Shown in pieces: positions 35,340-44,822 of a stretch of 64,000 nucleotides of DNA. Under the pieces are notes generated by a model. The model was not told the DNA's origin, made no database searches, and saw nothing but the letters and a program-made list of their open reading frames with translations. The first letter of the stretch is position 1. Each line of letters opens with the position of its first letter. A program made the position numbers and the translations under genes. Source of the DNA: Candidatus Desulfofervidus auxilii (GTDB taxonomy: Bacteria > Desulfobacterota > Desulfofervidia > Desulfofervidales > Desulfofervidaceae); contig NZ_CP013015.1 of the NCBI RefSeq assembly GCF_001577525.1, forward strand, positions 203,173 through 267,172, given 5' to 3'.

Positions 35340-36116
35340 ATGGAAACAAAGAATTTTTTGAGGCTCACGGGAATTTCTTTCATTTTAGTAATTTTTATCT
35401 TTTCCTCCTTAGTTCAGGCCGATGTTTACATAAAAGAGAAAAAGCATACTGATGCCTATCAGGTAATGGGTCAAACTATGTCTGCCAAAGATGAAATTAT
35501 CATTACCTGGATGACCCAGGATAAAGCCAGAATTAATGAGGGTAAAGATACATCAATGATTATAAGGCTGGATAAAAATGCCATGTATATAATTGACCAC
35601 ACTAGAAAAACTTATAAGGAAATGCCTATAGGGAATATGCATAAAATTTTAGAACAGGCTATTGCCAAACAAGCTTCTGGAGAGAAAGAGGCTGAAGAAA
35701 TGGCTGAATTTATGAAGGGATTTACCTCAGCCATGATGCAAATGGAGGCTACGGTGACTGATACAGGAGAGAGGAAAAAAATCAAAGGATGGAACTGCCG
35801 AAAATATATACTTAAAATGAAAATGCCCATGGGTATTTCTACTTCAGAGATATGGGCTACAAAGGATATTAAAATTGATTATGAGAAATATCGCAAAATC
35901 AGCACAGCCTTGATGTCTAAACAACCAGGCTTTAAATCAATACTAAAGGAAATTGAAAAAATAAAGGGTTTTCAAGTATTAAATATTAGTTCCTCTCGCT
36001 CCATGGGAGCCAATATAAAAATCACTCACGAATTATTGGAAATCAAGGAAAAATCAGCACCTTCAGGAATTTATGAAATACCCAGAGGCTATGTAAAGGT
36101 AAGAAATAGTTTTTGA
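35340..36116 (+). CDS. secreted DUF4412-like protein
   Basis: A 258-residue exported protein. The N-terminal signal peptide (LTGISFILVIFIFSSLVQA, cleavage after QA at about residue 27) is followed by a periplasmic beta-rich domain resembling DUF4412: WMTQDKARINEGKDTSMIIR, then MYIIDHTRKTYKEMP, then KGWNCRKYILKMKMPMG and TSEIWATKDIKID. This lipocalin/LolA-like fold may bind lipid or another hydrophobic ligand. Function is unknown. It has its own strong promoter and Shine-Dalgarno, and its 3' end overlaps the convergent minus-strand gene by 28 nt. Confidence 0.8.
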   Translation: METKNFLRLTGISFILVIFIFSSLVQADVYIKEKKHTDAYQVMGQTMSAKDEIIITWMTQDKARINEGKDTSMIIRLDKNAMYIIDHTRKTYKEMPIGNMHKILEQAIAKQASGEKEAEEMAEFMKGFTSAMMQMEATVTDTGERKKIKGWNCRKYILKMKMPMGISTSEIWATKDIKIDYEKYRKISTALMSKQPGFKSILKEIEKIKGFQVLNISSSRSMGANIKITHELLEIKEKSAPSGIYEIPRGYVKVRNSF

Positions 36117-36682
36117 ACTGCCTTGATTACTTCCTGATTTTCTGCCGGACAAAAATGGAACTCTAAAAATAAAATGTTTTGTTTCTTTATTAAGGCTAGA
36201 TGCCTAAGCAAGCATAATTGTCTATGAGAAAACAGGTTTATAGTAGTTAAAGGTAACTCTTTTTCATAAAGAAGTAAAAATTCTCGCCCATAAATATTGA
36301 TGTCCTTTATTTTAAATCTTTTCTCTTCCTCAATATGCTGGCCCTTTTTAAGCAAATGAAATTCCTGATTTGTGTTTCTAGAAAGATAAAATAAAATTTG
36401 AAGTTTGTCTTTATAACCAGTAAGCAAGGCAAACGGTATATAAAGCAAACTATGCCTAGGACGCAAACGCAGCACTGCTTTTATGGATTTGAAACCAGGA
36501 ACTTGATATTCAGCGATAAAGCCTAAAACCCCTCCTAGCCACTTATATTGCTTTTCTTTTGGCTGAAATACCGCCTCTAAATCCTTAGCCCAGTGTTGGG
36601 ATAATTTGAGGTTTTTTCTATATCCCCATTGGTAAATAAAAACGACTATTATAGTAAATATTAGAAAAAAACTAATAGACAT
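36089..36682 (-). CDS. uncharacterised single-pass membrane protein (197 aa)
   Basis: One N-terminal membrane helix (FFLIFTIIVVFIYQW, residues 5-19), then a soluble domain rich in basic and aromatic residues (LRLRPRHSLLYIPFALLTGY). No known family was recognised. It overlaps the ArsA-like ATPase gene by 11 nt upstream and the DUF4412 gene by 28 nt at its convergent 3' end. It is the last gene of the cstA-linked operon, and the translational coupling suggests it works with the ArsA-like ATPase at the membrane. Confidence 0.65.
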   Translation of the reverse strand: MSISFFLIFTIIVVFIYQWGYRKNLKLSQHWAKDLEAVFQPKEKQYKWLGGVLGFIAEYQVPGFKSIKAVLRLRPRHSLLYIPFALLTGYKDKLQILFYLSRNTNQEFHLLKKGQHIEEEKRFKIKDINIYGREFLLLYEKELPLTTINLFSHRQLCLLRHLALIKKQNILFLEFHFCPAENQEVIKAVQKLFLTFT

Positions 36683-37577
36683 CCTTTGCCCAATATGAGG
36701 CCAGTTTCAATAGACCTTCTTTGTCTAATTTTTGTTTTAAAAATGGGATTTCCTTTAAGGGAAAATCTTTGAAAAAAGAAATCTCTGGAGGTATTTCTGT
36801 GATACCTGTTTTATTTAAAAGCACCAAATCTATATGAATGTTTAATTTATTCAAAGTTTCCACAATACGTTTTCCCTCATGAAGAGAAAGTTTATCCGGG
36901 TTAATAACCAGAAAAAACTGGGATTTTTTCTTATCTATAAAGAAATGGAGTAGAAAATTCACTGTTCTCTGGTGAAGAGTAAGTTCTGCTAAAACCTTAT
37001 CTTCTTTAAATGTAATGGCAACATTAGAGCCAAAGTAGTCTTTTCCCTTTATATGGGCAATACTCTGTCGAGATTGTAATATCTTTTTTCGCCAAACAAG
37101 TAGCCTTTCTAACCATAATTTAGTAACAAATGGTAAGGTAAAGATTTTTAGCATAAGACCGGTAGGAGGGGTATCAATTATTAAATAATCCATGTCTTGC
37201 TGTTTTTCTAAAATATCCTTTAAGGCATACATTATGGCCATTTCTTCCATCCCTGGTGCATTTTTAATCAAGTCAAACATCTTTTCTAAATTGAAGACTT
37301 GAAGATAGGCATAAATCTGTTTCATTTGTGTTTCTGTTTTCTTCAAAAAGTTTTTTAAATAATCATCAATGTCCACCTCTTCCAACCAGAGAGAAGAATC
37401 TATCTGTTTAATACCTTTAAAGGGAGATAAAGCAAATATGTCATATAAATTATGGGCAGGGTCTATAGAACCTAAATATATTTTATGGTTTTTTTTACTG
37501 AGATAATAAGCTAAACTAGCAGAGATGGTGGACTTCCCTACCCCACCTTTGCCTAGAAAGAAAAAGGTCCTTTTCAT
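36672..37577 (-). CDS. ArsA/TRC40-type ATPase (single-domain)
   Basis: Deviant-Walker P-loop ATPase of the ArsA/Get3 group. The P-loop is FLGKGGVGKSTISASLAYYL at about residues 6-25, the DPAHN switch lies at about 40, and YLIIDTPPTGLMLKIFTLP at about 134-152 is the ArsA-type switch II/A-loop. It has a single ATPase half, like Get3 and bacterial ArsA-like proteins, and no metal-binding cysteines characteristic of arsenite pumps are visible. The start at 37577 overlaps the previous gene as ATGA; an upstream in-frame ATG at 37598 is less likely. Its operon with cstA and two small membrane proteins hints at membrane-protein handling rather than arsenic export (inference). Confidence 0.85.
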   Translation of the reverse strand: MKRTFFFLGKGGVGKSTISASLAYYLSKKNHKIYLGSIDPAHNLYDIFALSPFKGIKQIDSSLWLEEVDIDDYLKNFLKKTETQMKQIYAYLQVFNLEKMFDLIKNAPGMEEMAIMYALKDILEKQQDMDYLIIDTPPTGLMLKIFTLPFVTKLWLERLLVWRKKILQSRQSIAHIKGKDYFGSNVAITFKEDKVLAELTLHQRTVNFLLHFFIDKKKSQFFLVINPDKLSLHEGKRIVETLNKLNIHIDLVLLNKTGITEIPPEISFFKDFPLKEIPFLKQKLDKEGLLKLASYWAKDVY

Positions 37578-37849
37578 AAATCTATCATATCTGTCCACTG
37601 GGCAAGTTTGTCATCTAAATTGGCAGATTTAGCAAACATAATATTTAATTCCCTTTCCAAATAAGGCAAAAGGCTTAATCCCAGCAAAGGAGGTGGAGCA
37701 GGAAGCCCAATTAGACTTCCACACAAAACCAAGGCAAAGGCATTTTCCATTTCATATAATTCCTTCTCCAACATATCCACACTGTGCTCTTTAAAACCAT
37801 CTATGAAATATCCAAGTATATACTTTAATGTCTGCCAAACTTTAAACAT
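37574..37849 (-). CDS. small membrane protein linked to cstA
   Basis: About 91 residues from the ATG at 37849 (MFKVWQTLKYILGYF), overlapping the end of cstA by 8 nt. One hydrophobic segment with a proline-rich middle (ALVLCGSLIGLPAPPPLLGL) suggests a membrane hairpin or re-entrant loop, with an acidic C-terminus. It is unlike YbdD, the usual small partner of CstA. Function unknown. It overlaps the ArsA-like gene by 4 nt. Confidence 0.7.
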   Translation of the reverse strand: MFKVWQTLKYILGYFIDGFKEHSVDMLEKELYEMENAFALVLCGSLIGLPAPPPLLGLSLLPYLERELNIMFAKSANLDDKLAQWTDMIDL

Positions 37850-39560
37850 TAGGTAGCTCCGGCCTGGTTGGTTTAAAAAAGTCATAGATAAGCAAAAAAT
37901 CCAAAAATAGCATGATCAGGATTATAATACCCAGGGTATAAGCTTGAGCTGGATTTTTGGTCATAAATACTGGGACAGCCACAAATAAATACCAACCTAT
38001 AGCCAAAGTAACAGTAATCCAGAGAAACAAAGCAGGAATGAGACATACCCATCCTGATTTTTTTTGCACTCTTATTACCCAAGCAGATACAGTCATCAAA
38101 GCAATAGAGGCCAACATTTGATTAGCACCTCCAAAGGCAGGCCAAATGATAGACCATGCTCCGGTCCAGGCTAAGCCGATGCCAATGGCGGCTGGAATTA
38201 AAGAAGCAGTCCAACGATTGGTGATGAATTGAAAAACAAAAGGTAAACTTTCTTTTAAAGGCTCACAGATTTCTGTTAAGGTATAACGTGCTAAACGATT
38301 AGTAGTATCTAAAGTAGTCATAGCAAAACTGGCTACCCACATTGCTGCTAGGATAGTAACAAATTCTTTTGGTAGTCCTAAAACACTATGGACCGCTAGA
38401 CCATAAGCCTTAGAGAAAAACCCAACCGGACCACCAGCACTGTTTATCGCCTTACCATAATGTTGGGCAAAGGTAAATGCATTGGTTTTAAGGTCAATCG
38501 CAATGTCAGGTGCCAATACATTAAGACCATAAGCACTGACCACTGCAACCACCAGGGTAGAGAGAAAACCTTCAGTCAGCATAGAGCCATAACCAATAAA
38601 AAGTCCTTCTATTTCCTTAGAAAGCTGTTTAGAAGTGGTACCAGAACCTACTAAGGCATGAAATCCAGATAAAGACCCACAAGCAATAATCAAAGGTATT
38701 ACTGGCCAAAAAGGTGTGGGTCTATGGGCGATCAAAGGGACATTAAAACTGGTAAATGCAAACAAAGTAATTTTTTTAAAAGAAAATAATACAGCTAAAC
38801 CACCCAGAATTAATCCTGCTACCAATAACCATGCATTGAGATAATCCCTTGGCTGCAAAAGCACATGCACAGGTAGAGAAGCAGCCACAATGATATAAAA
38901 GAAAAAAACAAGCATCCAGGTTTTATAACCTGCACTGATAGGGAAATACATACCTAAAATAATGGCTCCAATTAACATACCAATGCCCATCAAAGTGGCT
39001 AACCAAAAATGAGTCCTAAGACGATAAAGTAAAACCCCAAGAATCAAAGCAGCTACAATTTGCAAAAAATAGGTTGAAGGGACTTGAGGTTTAGCCACAA
39101 AAATTTTACCTAATATTGCTCCAAAGGCAGCTACTAGGAGAATTAAAACAAATAAAATAAACCAGGCAAAGAAATAACCTGTGCGTTTTTTAATAACTTT
39201 ACCAGCAATCCACTGAATTGAATGACCATCATAACGGACAGAAGCCATCAGCGAAAGATAATCGTGAGTAGCACCCATAAAAACATTCCCTATCCAGATC
39301 CAGAGCAAGGCCGGTAACCATCCCCAAATAAGGGCAATAACCGGGCCTACAATAGGAGCAGCCCCGGCAATGGAGGCAAAGTGATGGCCGAAGAGCACAT
39401 ACTTATTTGTTGGGACAAAATCTATATTATCTTGTAAGCGAATGGCAGGAGGGGGTTGGTCTTCTCTTCCTACAATCCTTTTTTGGAGATAACTTCCATA
39501 CAATTTATAAAACAGAAAATATAGGATAAAACCGCCGCAAAGGATAAAAGTTGCGTGCAT
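37842..39560 (-). CDS. cstA: carbon starvation protein CstA family transporter
   Basis: A polytopic inner-membrane protein of 572 residues with about 15 membrane helices. The family signature is clear: NKYVLFGHHFASIAGAAPIV at about 52-71, GPVIALIWGWLPALLWIWIG, GATHDYLSLMASVRYDG, then HALVGSGTTSKQL and FAMTTLDTTNRLARYTLTEI. CstA/BtsT-like proteins import pyruvate or peptides. A sulfate reducer could use it to take up pyruvate, but the substrate is not determinable here. AAAGGAAAGC precedes the ATG. First gene of the four-gene operon ending at 36089. Confidence 0.93.
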   Translation of the reverse strand: MHATFILCGGFILYFLFYKLYGSYLQKRIVGREDQPPPAIRLQDNIDFVPTNKYVLFGHHFASIAGAAPIVGPVIALIWGWLPALLWIWIGNVFMGATHDYLSLMASVRYDGHSIQWIAGKVIKKRTGYFFAWFILFVLILLVAAFGAILGKIFVAKPQVPSTYFLQIVAALILGVLLYRLRTHFWLATLMGIGMLIGAIILGMYFPISAGYKTWMLVFFFYIIVAASLPVHVLLQPRDYLNAWLLVAGLILGGLAVLFSFKKITLFAFTSFNVPLIAHRPTPFWPVIPLIIACGSLSGFHALVGSGTTSKQLSKEIEGLFIGYGSMLTEGFLSTLVVAVVSAYGLNVLAPDIAIDLKTNAFTFAQHYGKAINSAGGPVGFFSKAYGLAVHSVLGLPKEFVTILAAMWVASFAMTTLDTTNRLARYTLTEICEPLKESLPFVFQFITNRWTASLIPAAIGIGLAWTGAWSIIWPAFGGANQMLASIALMTVSAWVIRVQKKSGWVCLIPALFLWITVTLAIGWYLFVAVPVFMTKNPAQAYTLGIIILIMLFLDFLLIYDFFKPTRPELPNV

Positions 39561-39590
39561 GCTTTCCTTTAGAATGAATGATAAAGGTTG

Positions 39591-40595
39591 TCAAGCATGA
39601 TACATTATTTTAATTTTGTCTTGTTTGAAATAAAGCAATATCAAAATATAAATACATCCTATTATGATTATAATATCAAAATGTATCGCAATAAACGCAT
39701 AAATAAACATCCCAGTATCATGGAGCAATCTATCAATTAATTCAAAATCAGGAGTATTTAATCTTACAACTTCATACTGAACGCCTTGTTCTGATATATT
39801 AACCTTTATATAGTGATAAAAATAATGGGATGGATCGGTTCCGGCTAATTTAGCCCCAGCCCCTCCTGTGATAATGAAGGGAGTATTTTGCCAATATCCT
39901 TTGTAATATCCATGTATGTGTGAGCAAAACAACATTGAAACATGATATTTATCAAATAATTTATTTAAATATCTTGCAAATGTCACATCTTTTAAACTAT
40001 GACCTTTTTTATCTCCACCTTTCCGTGGGTCATATAATGGAACATGCATAAATACAAACCGGTATTTATACGATTGTGACTTTTTCAACTCCTTTTTTAA
40101 CCAATCTAACTGCCATAAATCTAATCTTTTCTCATTCGCATCGTCAAGAATGATAAAATATGATTTACCAACTGTAAACGAATAATAAAATCTTCCAAAC
40201 ATTTGATAATAATTGGCTCTCCCGTTTTCGCGTAATTCATGATTACCAATTACAGTAAGAAAAGGCTTATTAACTTTTTTGATTTGATTTATAAAAAATC
40301 TAAATTTTTCCTTTTCTCCGTCTTCAACTAAGTCTCCTACATCAATGGCGAAGATTATACTATCTTTATTCAACTTGTGTATTAAATTGTTAAACGTTGT
40401 TATTGAATCTCTATTGTCTCCAAAGACAGCAAAGCTATACGAGTTATGTGTTTCATCAATCTTTTTAATTTGTTTATAGTTCCAATCTTCAATTTCTGGA
40501 AAAGTAAAGACCGAATATAGTTTTATTCCTACTGATACTATTAAAGTTAATATTACGATACAACTAATAAATTTATTAAACAAATATTTTTTCAT
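39591..40595 (-). CDS. membrane-anchored metallophosphoesterase
   Basis: Calcineurin-like phosphoesterase with an N-terminal membrane helix (FISCIVILTLIVSVGIKLYS) and a C-terminal one (FIAIHFDIIIIIGCIYILIL). All metal-site motifs are visible: FGDNRD, DVGDLVEDG, VIGNHE, VFMHVPLYD and LFCSHIHGYY. The catalytic domain probably faces the periplasm. I prefer the ATG at 40595 over an upstream TTG at 40613. The substrate is unknown; relatives hydrolyse phosphodiesters or phosphomonoesters. It ends 30 nt before the cstA start on the same strand, but cstA has its own Shine-Dalgarno and the two may be separate. Confidence 0.85.
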   Translation of the reverse strand: MKKYLFNKFISCIVILTLIVSVGIKLYSVFTFPEIEDWNYKQIKKIDETHNSYSFAVFGDNRDSITTFNNLIHKLNKDSIIFAIDVGDLVEDGEKEKFRFFINQIKKVNKPFLTVIGNHELRENGRANYYQMFGRFYYSFTVGKSYFIILDDANEKRLDLWQLDWLKKELKKSQSYKYRFVFMHVPLYDPRKGGDKKGHSLKDVTFARYLNKLFDKYHVSMLFCSHIHGYYKGYWQNTPFIITGGAGAKLAGTDPSHYFYHYIKVNISEQGVQYEVVRLNTPDFELIDRLLHDTGMFIYAFIAIHFDIIIIIGCIYILILLYFKQDKIKIMYHA

Positions 40596-40703
40596 ATACC
40601 TGACTTTCGCCAAGAAGGTCCAAAAAATTTATTTTCTTCAGAAATACCATATGTGTGTGATATACCTTTAATCTCCCAATTTCCTCAAAGATTATTATAT
40701 TTT

Positions 40704-41963
40704 TCAGCTGAGAACTCTTTCTAAAAGGGTGGCTAACCCAATACTCGTTTTTTTAAAAAGACTTGCTAATAGGGGATTCATAGGTTTATTGACAATTCTA
40801 GGGAATTTTTTATGCAAAAGTGCTGATTTTAAATATATAGGCCTATAGGAATGATTGCAGGGATTGCCAGAACAAGTATGAATTGTTAAGGACTTTGGTT
40901 CAATGATAATAGAACCCACTGTTTTGCCCATCAGATATGTTTCTATGGCCCTTTTAAAATTCCCTTCTCTCAAATATTGTTTTAGATGCCAGTAATGCAC
41001 ACAAATAGTGCCATCATCAATAGGTTCTATGTAATTATAATCATTCACATGTTCCTTTTCCAATTTATGGTCAGCCATGAATTGTTTTATTAAAGCTAAT
41101 GTAATTTTCCCTTTACTTTCTCTAAGTAAATGCCACATCCTCCCCAAGCGGCAGTAAGAACCTGCAATAGAAGGTAATTCATCTGGTGTAGGAGAACCTG
41201 TCAGTTCTCTGATAAATTGATGGTGATTTGCAATAGCCAGTATTCCATCTTTTGCCAATTCAAAATGGCGATGATGTGAAGAATGTTCAATGATTAATCC
41301 CTGACCATTCCTATCTGCCCAGATAGAATTGAGATTTAAAAGGCTTCCTCCGGTCACTCCTGGAAAAGAAGCCAATTTGGTATTTTTATAAATATCTATT
41401 ACCTCATTTATATCCTTACTCCTTTCCATACATAAGGAAAGTATCTCTGCATCCATAACACCCTCTCCTCCCCCGTCTTTCATTCCTACCGATGCTAAGA
41501 CTACAGCCAAGCCAAATTCATTTATAATAGGAACACCAATGAGACCAGGAATGCCAAAGGCCAAATAACAATGGTAGCCAGGCACATCAAATAAATAAAA
41601 TCTGAAAAATTTACCAACAATCTGGGCTGCCTTAAAAAAATCAATATTCCAAAAAAGATAGATATTACCATTCTTTGTAGCAGGAGGGGCACAGAAACCA
41701 GCCGTGCATGCACCTTTTATTAACTTTGCTAAACAAATGGTATTCACATAAAGGCTGTCTATACCAATACCCAAGGCATCAGCCAAACCCCTAAGTCGCT
41801 CCCACCTTTGGGGATAGAATTCTTTTAAGAAAAGAAGGAGTTTTTTTGAATCATCTGAGTTAAAATTTGGAGATAAAACACCTTTAAAAACATCCTTAAG
41901 TAATGTTGCTATCTTGAACCCATAATTATAATCTGTTTTTTTAGATACCCAGTTTTTATTCAT
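40704..41963 (-). CDS. C45-type (acyl-CoA:6-APA acyltransferase-like) Ntn hydrolase
   Basis: A 419-residue protein resembling the C45 peptidase family (isopenicillin N acyltransferase-like, self-cleaving). The expected N-terminal-nucleophile site fits IKGACTAGFCAPPATKNGNI at about residues 83-102, with Cys after GA, followed by LFWNIDF. Downstream SGN(P)C-type and NHH segments (LAIANHHQFIREL) are present. Bacterial members are linked to amide hydrolysis or acyl transfer, mostly uncharacterised. No signal peptide was identified. It stands alone between the phosphoesterase and the YkgJ gene, with weak initiation signals. Confidence 0.65.
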   Translation of the reverse strand: MNKNWVSKKTDYNYGFKIATLLKDVFKGVLSPNFNSDDSKKLLLFLKEFYPQRWERLRGLADALGIGIDSLYVNTICLAKLIKGACTAGFCAPPATKNGNIYLFWNIDFFKAAQIVGKFFRFYLFDVPGYHCYLAFGIPGLIGVPIINEFGLAVVLASVGMKDGGGEGVMDAEILSLCMERSKDINEVIDIYKNTKLASFPGVTGGSLLNLNSIWADRNGQGLIIEHSSHHRHFELAKDGILAIANHHQFIRELTGSPTPDELPSIAGSYCRLGRMWHLLRESKGKITLALIKQFMADHKLEKEHVNDYNYIEPIDDGTICVHYWHLKQYLREGNFKRAIETYLMGKTVGSIIIEPKSLTIHTCSGNPCNHSYRPIYLKSALLHKKFPRIVNKPMNPLLASLFKKTSIGLATLLERVLS

Positions 41964-42005
41964 TTTAAAACAAAATTACTTTATCACCACTTAATATGCA
42001 TTTCA

Positions 42006-42049
42006 ATGTTTAAAACTCCTTTTAATTTAATATCAATTATGTTAAACAT
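42006..42049. promoter_or_regulatory. inverted arms ATGTTTAA / TTAAACAT upstream of the YkgJ gene
   Basis: Perfect 8-base arms at 42006-42013 and 42042-42049 enclosing 28 AT-rich nt, 27 nt before the YkgJ start. This could be an operator; evidence is weak. Confidence 0.3.
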
Positions 42050-42075
42050 ATTTCAAAAAAATAAAGGAGAAAAAC

Positions 42076-42852
42076 ATGAGCCAACAATTATTGACTTCTG
42101 ATAGTAAGTTTAAGTTTGATTGCCATAAAGGTCTCAAGTGTTTTACCCAATGTTGTTACAAAGTTAATATATTCCTCACTCCTTATGATATCTTACGTAT
42201 GAAAAATAGATTAGGAATGTCTTCTACTGAGTTCCTCCAAAAATACACTCATCCCCTGGTGGCAAAAAACGCAGGCATTCCTGTAGTGACTTTAAAAATG
42301 AAAAATGACCAAAAAAATGGATGCCCTTTTGTAACTAGTAATGGATGTATTATCTATGAAGATAGACCTTGGTCTTGTCGGAGCTTTCCTTTAGACCCAG
42401 TAGAAACAGAAGAAGCTATCCCAGGAAATGAATTTTATCATTTGATCAAAAGAACATTTTGTCAGGGTTTTAAGGAAGATAAAGAATGGACGGTGGAGGA
42501 ATGGAAAAGGGACCAAGGGATGGATATATATGATGAGATAGAATCTCCCTTTAAAGAAATTACTACTAGTAAAGTATTAACAGAAGCACAGATAGTCAAT
42601 GAAAAAATTCAACAAATGTTTTATATGGCGTGTTATGATATAGACCGTTTTAAAAAATTTGTATTTGAGACAAAATTCTTGAACATCTTTGATGTGGAAA
42701 AAGAAGTCATTGAGGAAATAAAAACAAATGAAATAGAGCTCTTAAAATTCGGATTTAGATGGTTAAAATTTGGTCTCCTTGACCAAGATGCCTTAAAAGT
42801 AAAACCTGAAATATTAAAGACCAAAAATAAAAAATCCCCCAGCACTTTATAG
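42076..42852 (+). CDS. YkgJ-family cysteine cluster protein
   Basis: A 258-residue protein with the YkgJ (CxxxCxxCC-like) metal-binding cluster: FDCHKGLKCFTQCCYKVNIF near residues 15-34, then GCPFV, NGCIIYEDRPWSCRSFPLDP at about 80-110. These cysteines probably bind zinc or an Fe-S cluster; function is unknown. AAAGGAG precedes the ATG. The gene's last codons form part of the aprBA terminator hairpin encoded on the other strand. The C-terminal half is helical and charged. Confidence 0.88.
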   Translation: MSQQLLTSDSKFKFDCHKGLKCFTQCCYKVNIFLTPYDILRMKNRLGMSSTEFLQKYTHPLVAKNAGIPVVTLKMKNDQKNGCPFVTSNGCIIYEDRPWSCRSFPLDPVETEEAIPGNEFYHLIKRTFCQGFKEDKEWTVEEWKRDQGMDIYDEIESPFKEITTSKVLTEAQIVNEKIQQMFYMACYDIDRFKKFVFETKFLNIFDVEKEVIEEIKTNEIELLKFGFRWLKFGLLDQDALKVKPEILKTKNKKSPSTL

Positions 42853-42861
42853 CACTGGGGG
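42836..42861 (-). terminator. intrinsic terminator of aprBA
   Basis: Stem CCCCCAG/CTGGGGG (42836-42842 and 42855-42861). On the minus strand it is followed by a T-rich tract (complement of 42821-42835), 23 nt after the aprA stop. It overlaps the 3' end of the plus-strand YkgJ gene; on that strand no T-run follows. Confidence 0.85.
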
Positions 42862-42883
42862 ACAAAATAGAAAGTAACTCTAA

Positions 42884-44788
42884 TTAATCAATGAGAGGAA
42901 CATAAGGTCTTTCAAACATTTCCCATTCACCGGTATCAGGATTTAACTTAGACAACACAAATTTCCGCCAATTCTGTTCGTCCATATCAGGATAATCAGA
43001 CCTATAATAATAACCAGGCCACCTAGTCTCTTTACGATAAAGCAGATGACGCATATGACATTCTGCAGTAAGGAGACGATGATAATTTTCCCATGCCCTC
43101 ATAAGTTCATGAAGGGTTTCAGCAGCAAGTTTATCTGCATCCTCTTTAAGCACCTGGAGTTTTTCCAAACCACGGAGTAAGGCAGGTTCGCTAGTAGTAT
43201 ATTGCCAGCCTATCCCACCTGCATATTCGTCCATGATCTTGTTAAGACGGAAGACAAACCCCTTTGGCCTAATATAATTGGGATTGACATTAGGATCACT
43301 AGTATAATTTTTGTTTTCTTCAAATGTCTTAAGGGGCTTATAAACTTGGGCCTTGAGTTCCTCTACACTACCGCGAGGGCTAGGCTCAAAATCCTTGTGG
43401 TCTAAAATGTATTTTATAGCTGCTTTGGCCGCTAATCTGCCTTCAGCGTGAGACCCAGAAGAAAACTTATGGGCAGAAGCACCTACACCGTCACCAGCCG
43501 TAAATAGACCCTCAACCGTGGTCATACGATTGTAGCCACCAGGAAAATCGGCTTTGTATTCTTCTGGCATAAGGTCATCAGGTCCACAACACCAAGCACC
43601 ATTAGCACCAGAGTGAGAACCCATGAGATAAGGCTCTGAAGGCATAATCTCGGATTTCACCTTTTCAGGCTCTACATTTTCAGCTGCCCAAAGTACTGCC
43701 TGACTTACTGTCATGTCTAAGAAATCTTCCCAAGCCTCTGCCTCTAAGTGTTTCGCCCGTTTAGGATTCTCAGACAAAATCTTCTGCATAGCTGCTTCTG
43801 TTCTCATAAAAATGGGGAACTTACCCTCAAACATATCCAACATCATAGCATGGTTACGCAGACAAGTAGGAACAGGTTTAGTAGTACCATAAGGAGCATA
43901 TTTCTCCAAATCAGGTTTTCTGGTCTGGACATAATTTTCATCAAAGGCATTGGTGGCATAAGCCTTAAACAGTAAGAACCAGGCTCCCACAGGGCCATAA
44001 CCATCTTTATAACGCGCAGGCACAAAACGACACTCCATATTCACCATAGGTGCACCAACTTCTAACATCATAGAATAGGTAGAACCTGCATTCCAAGGTG
44101 GATACCAGGCACGGCCATAACCTTCACCAGTGGACCGTGGACGGAAGATATGCACAGCACCGCCGCAAACACAAATAATGGCCTTGGCCTTAAAATAATA
44201 GAACTTGTTTTCCCTGACACTGAAACCCACTGCACCTGCAATTCTGTTTGGAACCTTTTCGTCTAATAATAGCTTGACCACAAACACACGCTCTATGATA
44301 TTTTCTTCACCCAAGGCATTCTTGGCTGCTTCAGCGACAATACATTTATAAGATTCGCCATTAATCATAATCTGCCAAGTACCTTCACGGACATATTTAC
44401 CATCCTCAGTTTTCCAAATAGGAAGCCCCCATTTTTCAAACAGATGGACAGAGGAATCTACATGGCGAGCAACATCATATACTAAATCTTCCCTCACAAT
44501 TCCCATTAAATCCTGTCTCACATAATGGACAAATTTCTCTGGGGTGTGTTGACCACTTTCCTCACCTACTGCAGGGGCAGCTCTTCCACTCATACCAATA
44601 TAGGTATTGATAGCAGAAAGACCCTGGGCCACAGCTCCACTTCTTTCCAAAGCTGCCTTGTCCACTAAAGTTACTTTAATATCGTCTCCTGCCCAATATT
44701 TGGCCTCAACTGCTGCCCCACAGGCGGCCATCCCGCCACCGATAATTAATAAATCAGTATTGACTTCAACAACTTCAAAATCTGCCAT
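42884..44788 (-). CDS. aprA: adenylylsulfate reductase subunit alpha
   Basis: FAD-containing catalytic subunit of dissimilatory APS reductase, which reduces adenosine 5'-phosphosulfate to sulfite and AMP in the cytoplasm. The FAD-binding motif TDLLIIGGGMAACGAAVEAK is at about residues 10-29. Family stretches ALERSGAVAQGLSAINTYIG, HIFRPRSTGEGYGRAWYPPW and GLFTAGDGVGASAHKFSSGS confirm AprA over the related fumarate reductase flavoproteins. Length 634, complete. AGGAGG precedes the ATG. It is the marker enzyme of sulfate or sulfur-compound metabolism, and follows aprB by 34 nt. Confidence 0.98.
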   Translation of the reverse strand: MADFEVVEVNTDLLIIGGGMAACGAAVEAKYWAGDDIKVTLVDKAALERSGAVAQGLSAINTYIGMSGRAAPAVGEESGQHTPEKFVHYVRQDLMGIVREDLVYDVARHVDSSVHLFEKWGLPIWKTEDGKYVREGTWQIMINGESYKCIVAEAAKNALGEENIIERVFVVKLLLDEKVPNRIAGAVGFSVRENKFYYFKAKAIICVCGGAVHIFRPRSTGEGYGRAWYPPWNAGSTYSMMLEVGAPMVNMECRFVPARYKDGYGPVGAWFLLFKAYATNAFDENYVQTRKPDLEKYAPYGTTKPVPTCLRNHAMMLDMFEGKFPIFMRTEAAMQKILSENPKRAKHLEAEAWEDFLDMTVSQAVLWAAENVEPEKVKSEIMPSEPYLMGSHSGANGAWCCGPDDLMPEEYKADFPGGYNRMTTVEGLFTAGDGVGASAHKFSSGSHAEGRLAAKAAIKYILDHKDFEPSPRGSVEELKAQVYKPLKTFEENKNYTSDPNVNPNYIRPKGFVFRLNKIMDEYAGGIGWQYTTSEPALLRGLEKLQVLKEDADKLAAETLHELMRAWENYHRLLTAECHMRHLLYRKETRWPGYYYRSDYPDMDEQNWRKFVLSKLNPDTGEWEMFERPYVPLID

Positions 44789-44822
44789 AATTATTACCTC
44801 CTAAAAATTTTTAATTTCAGTA

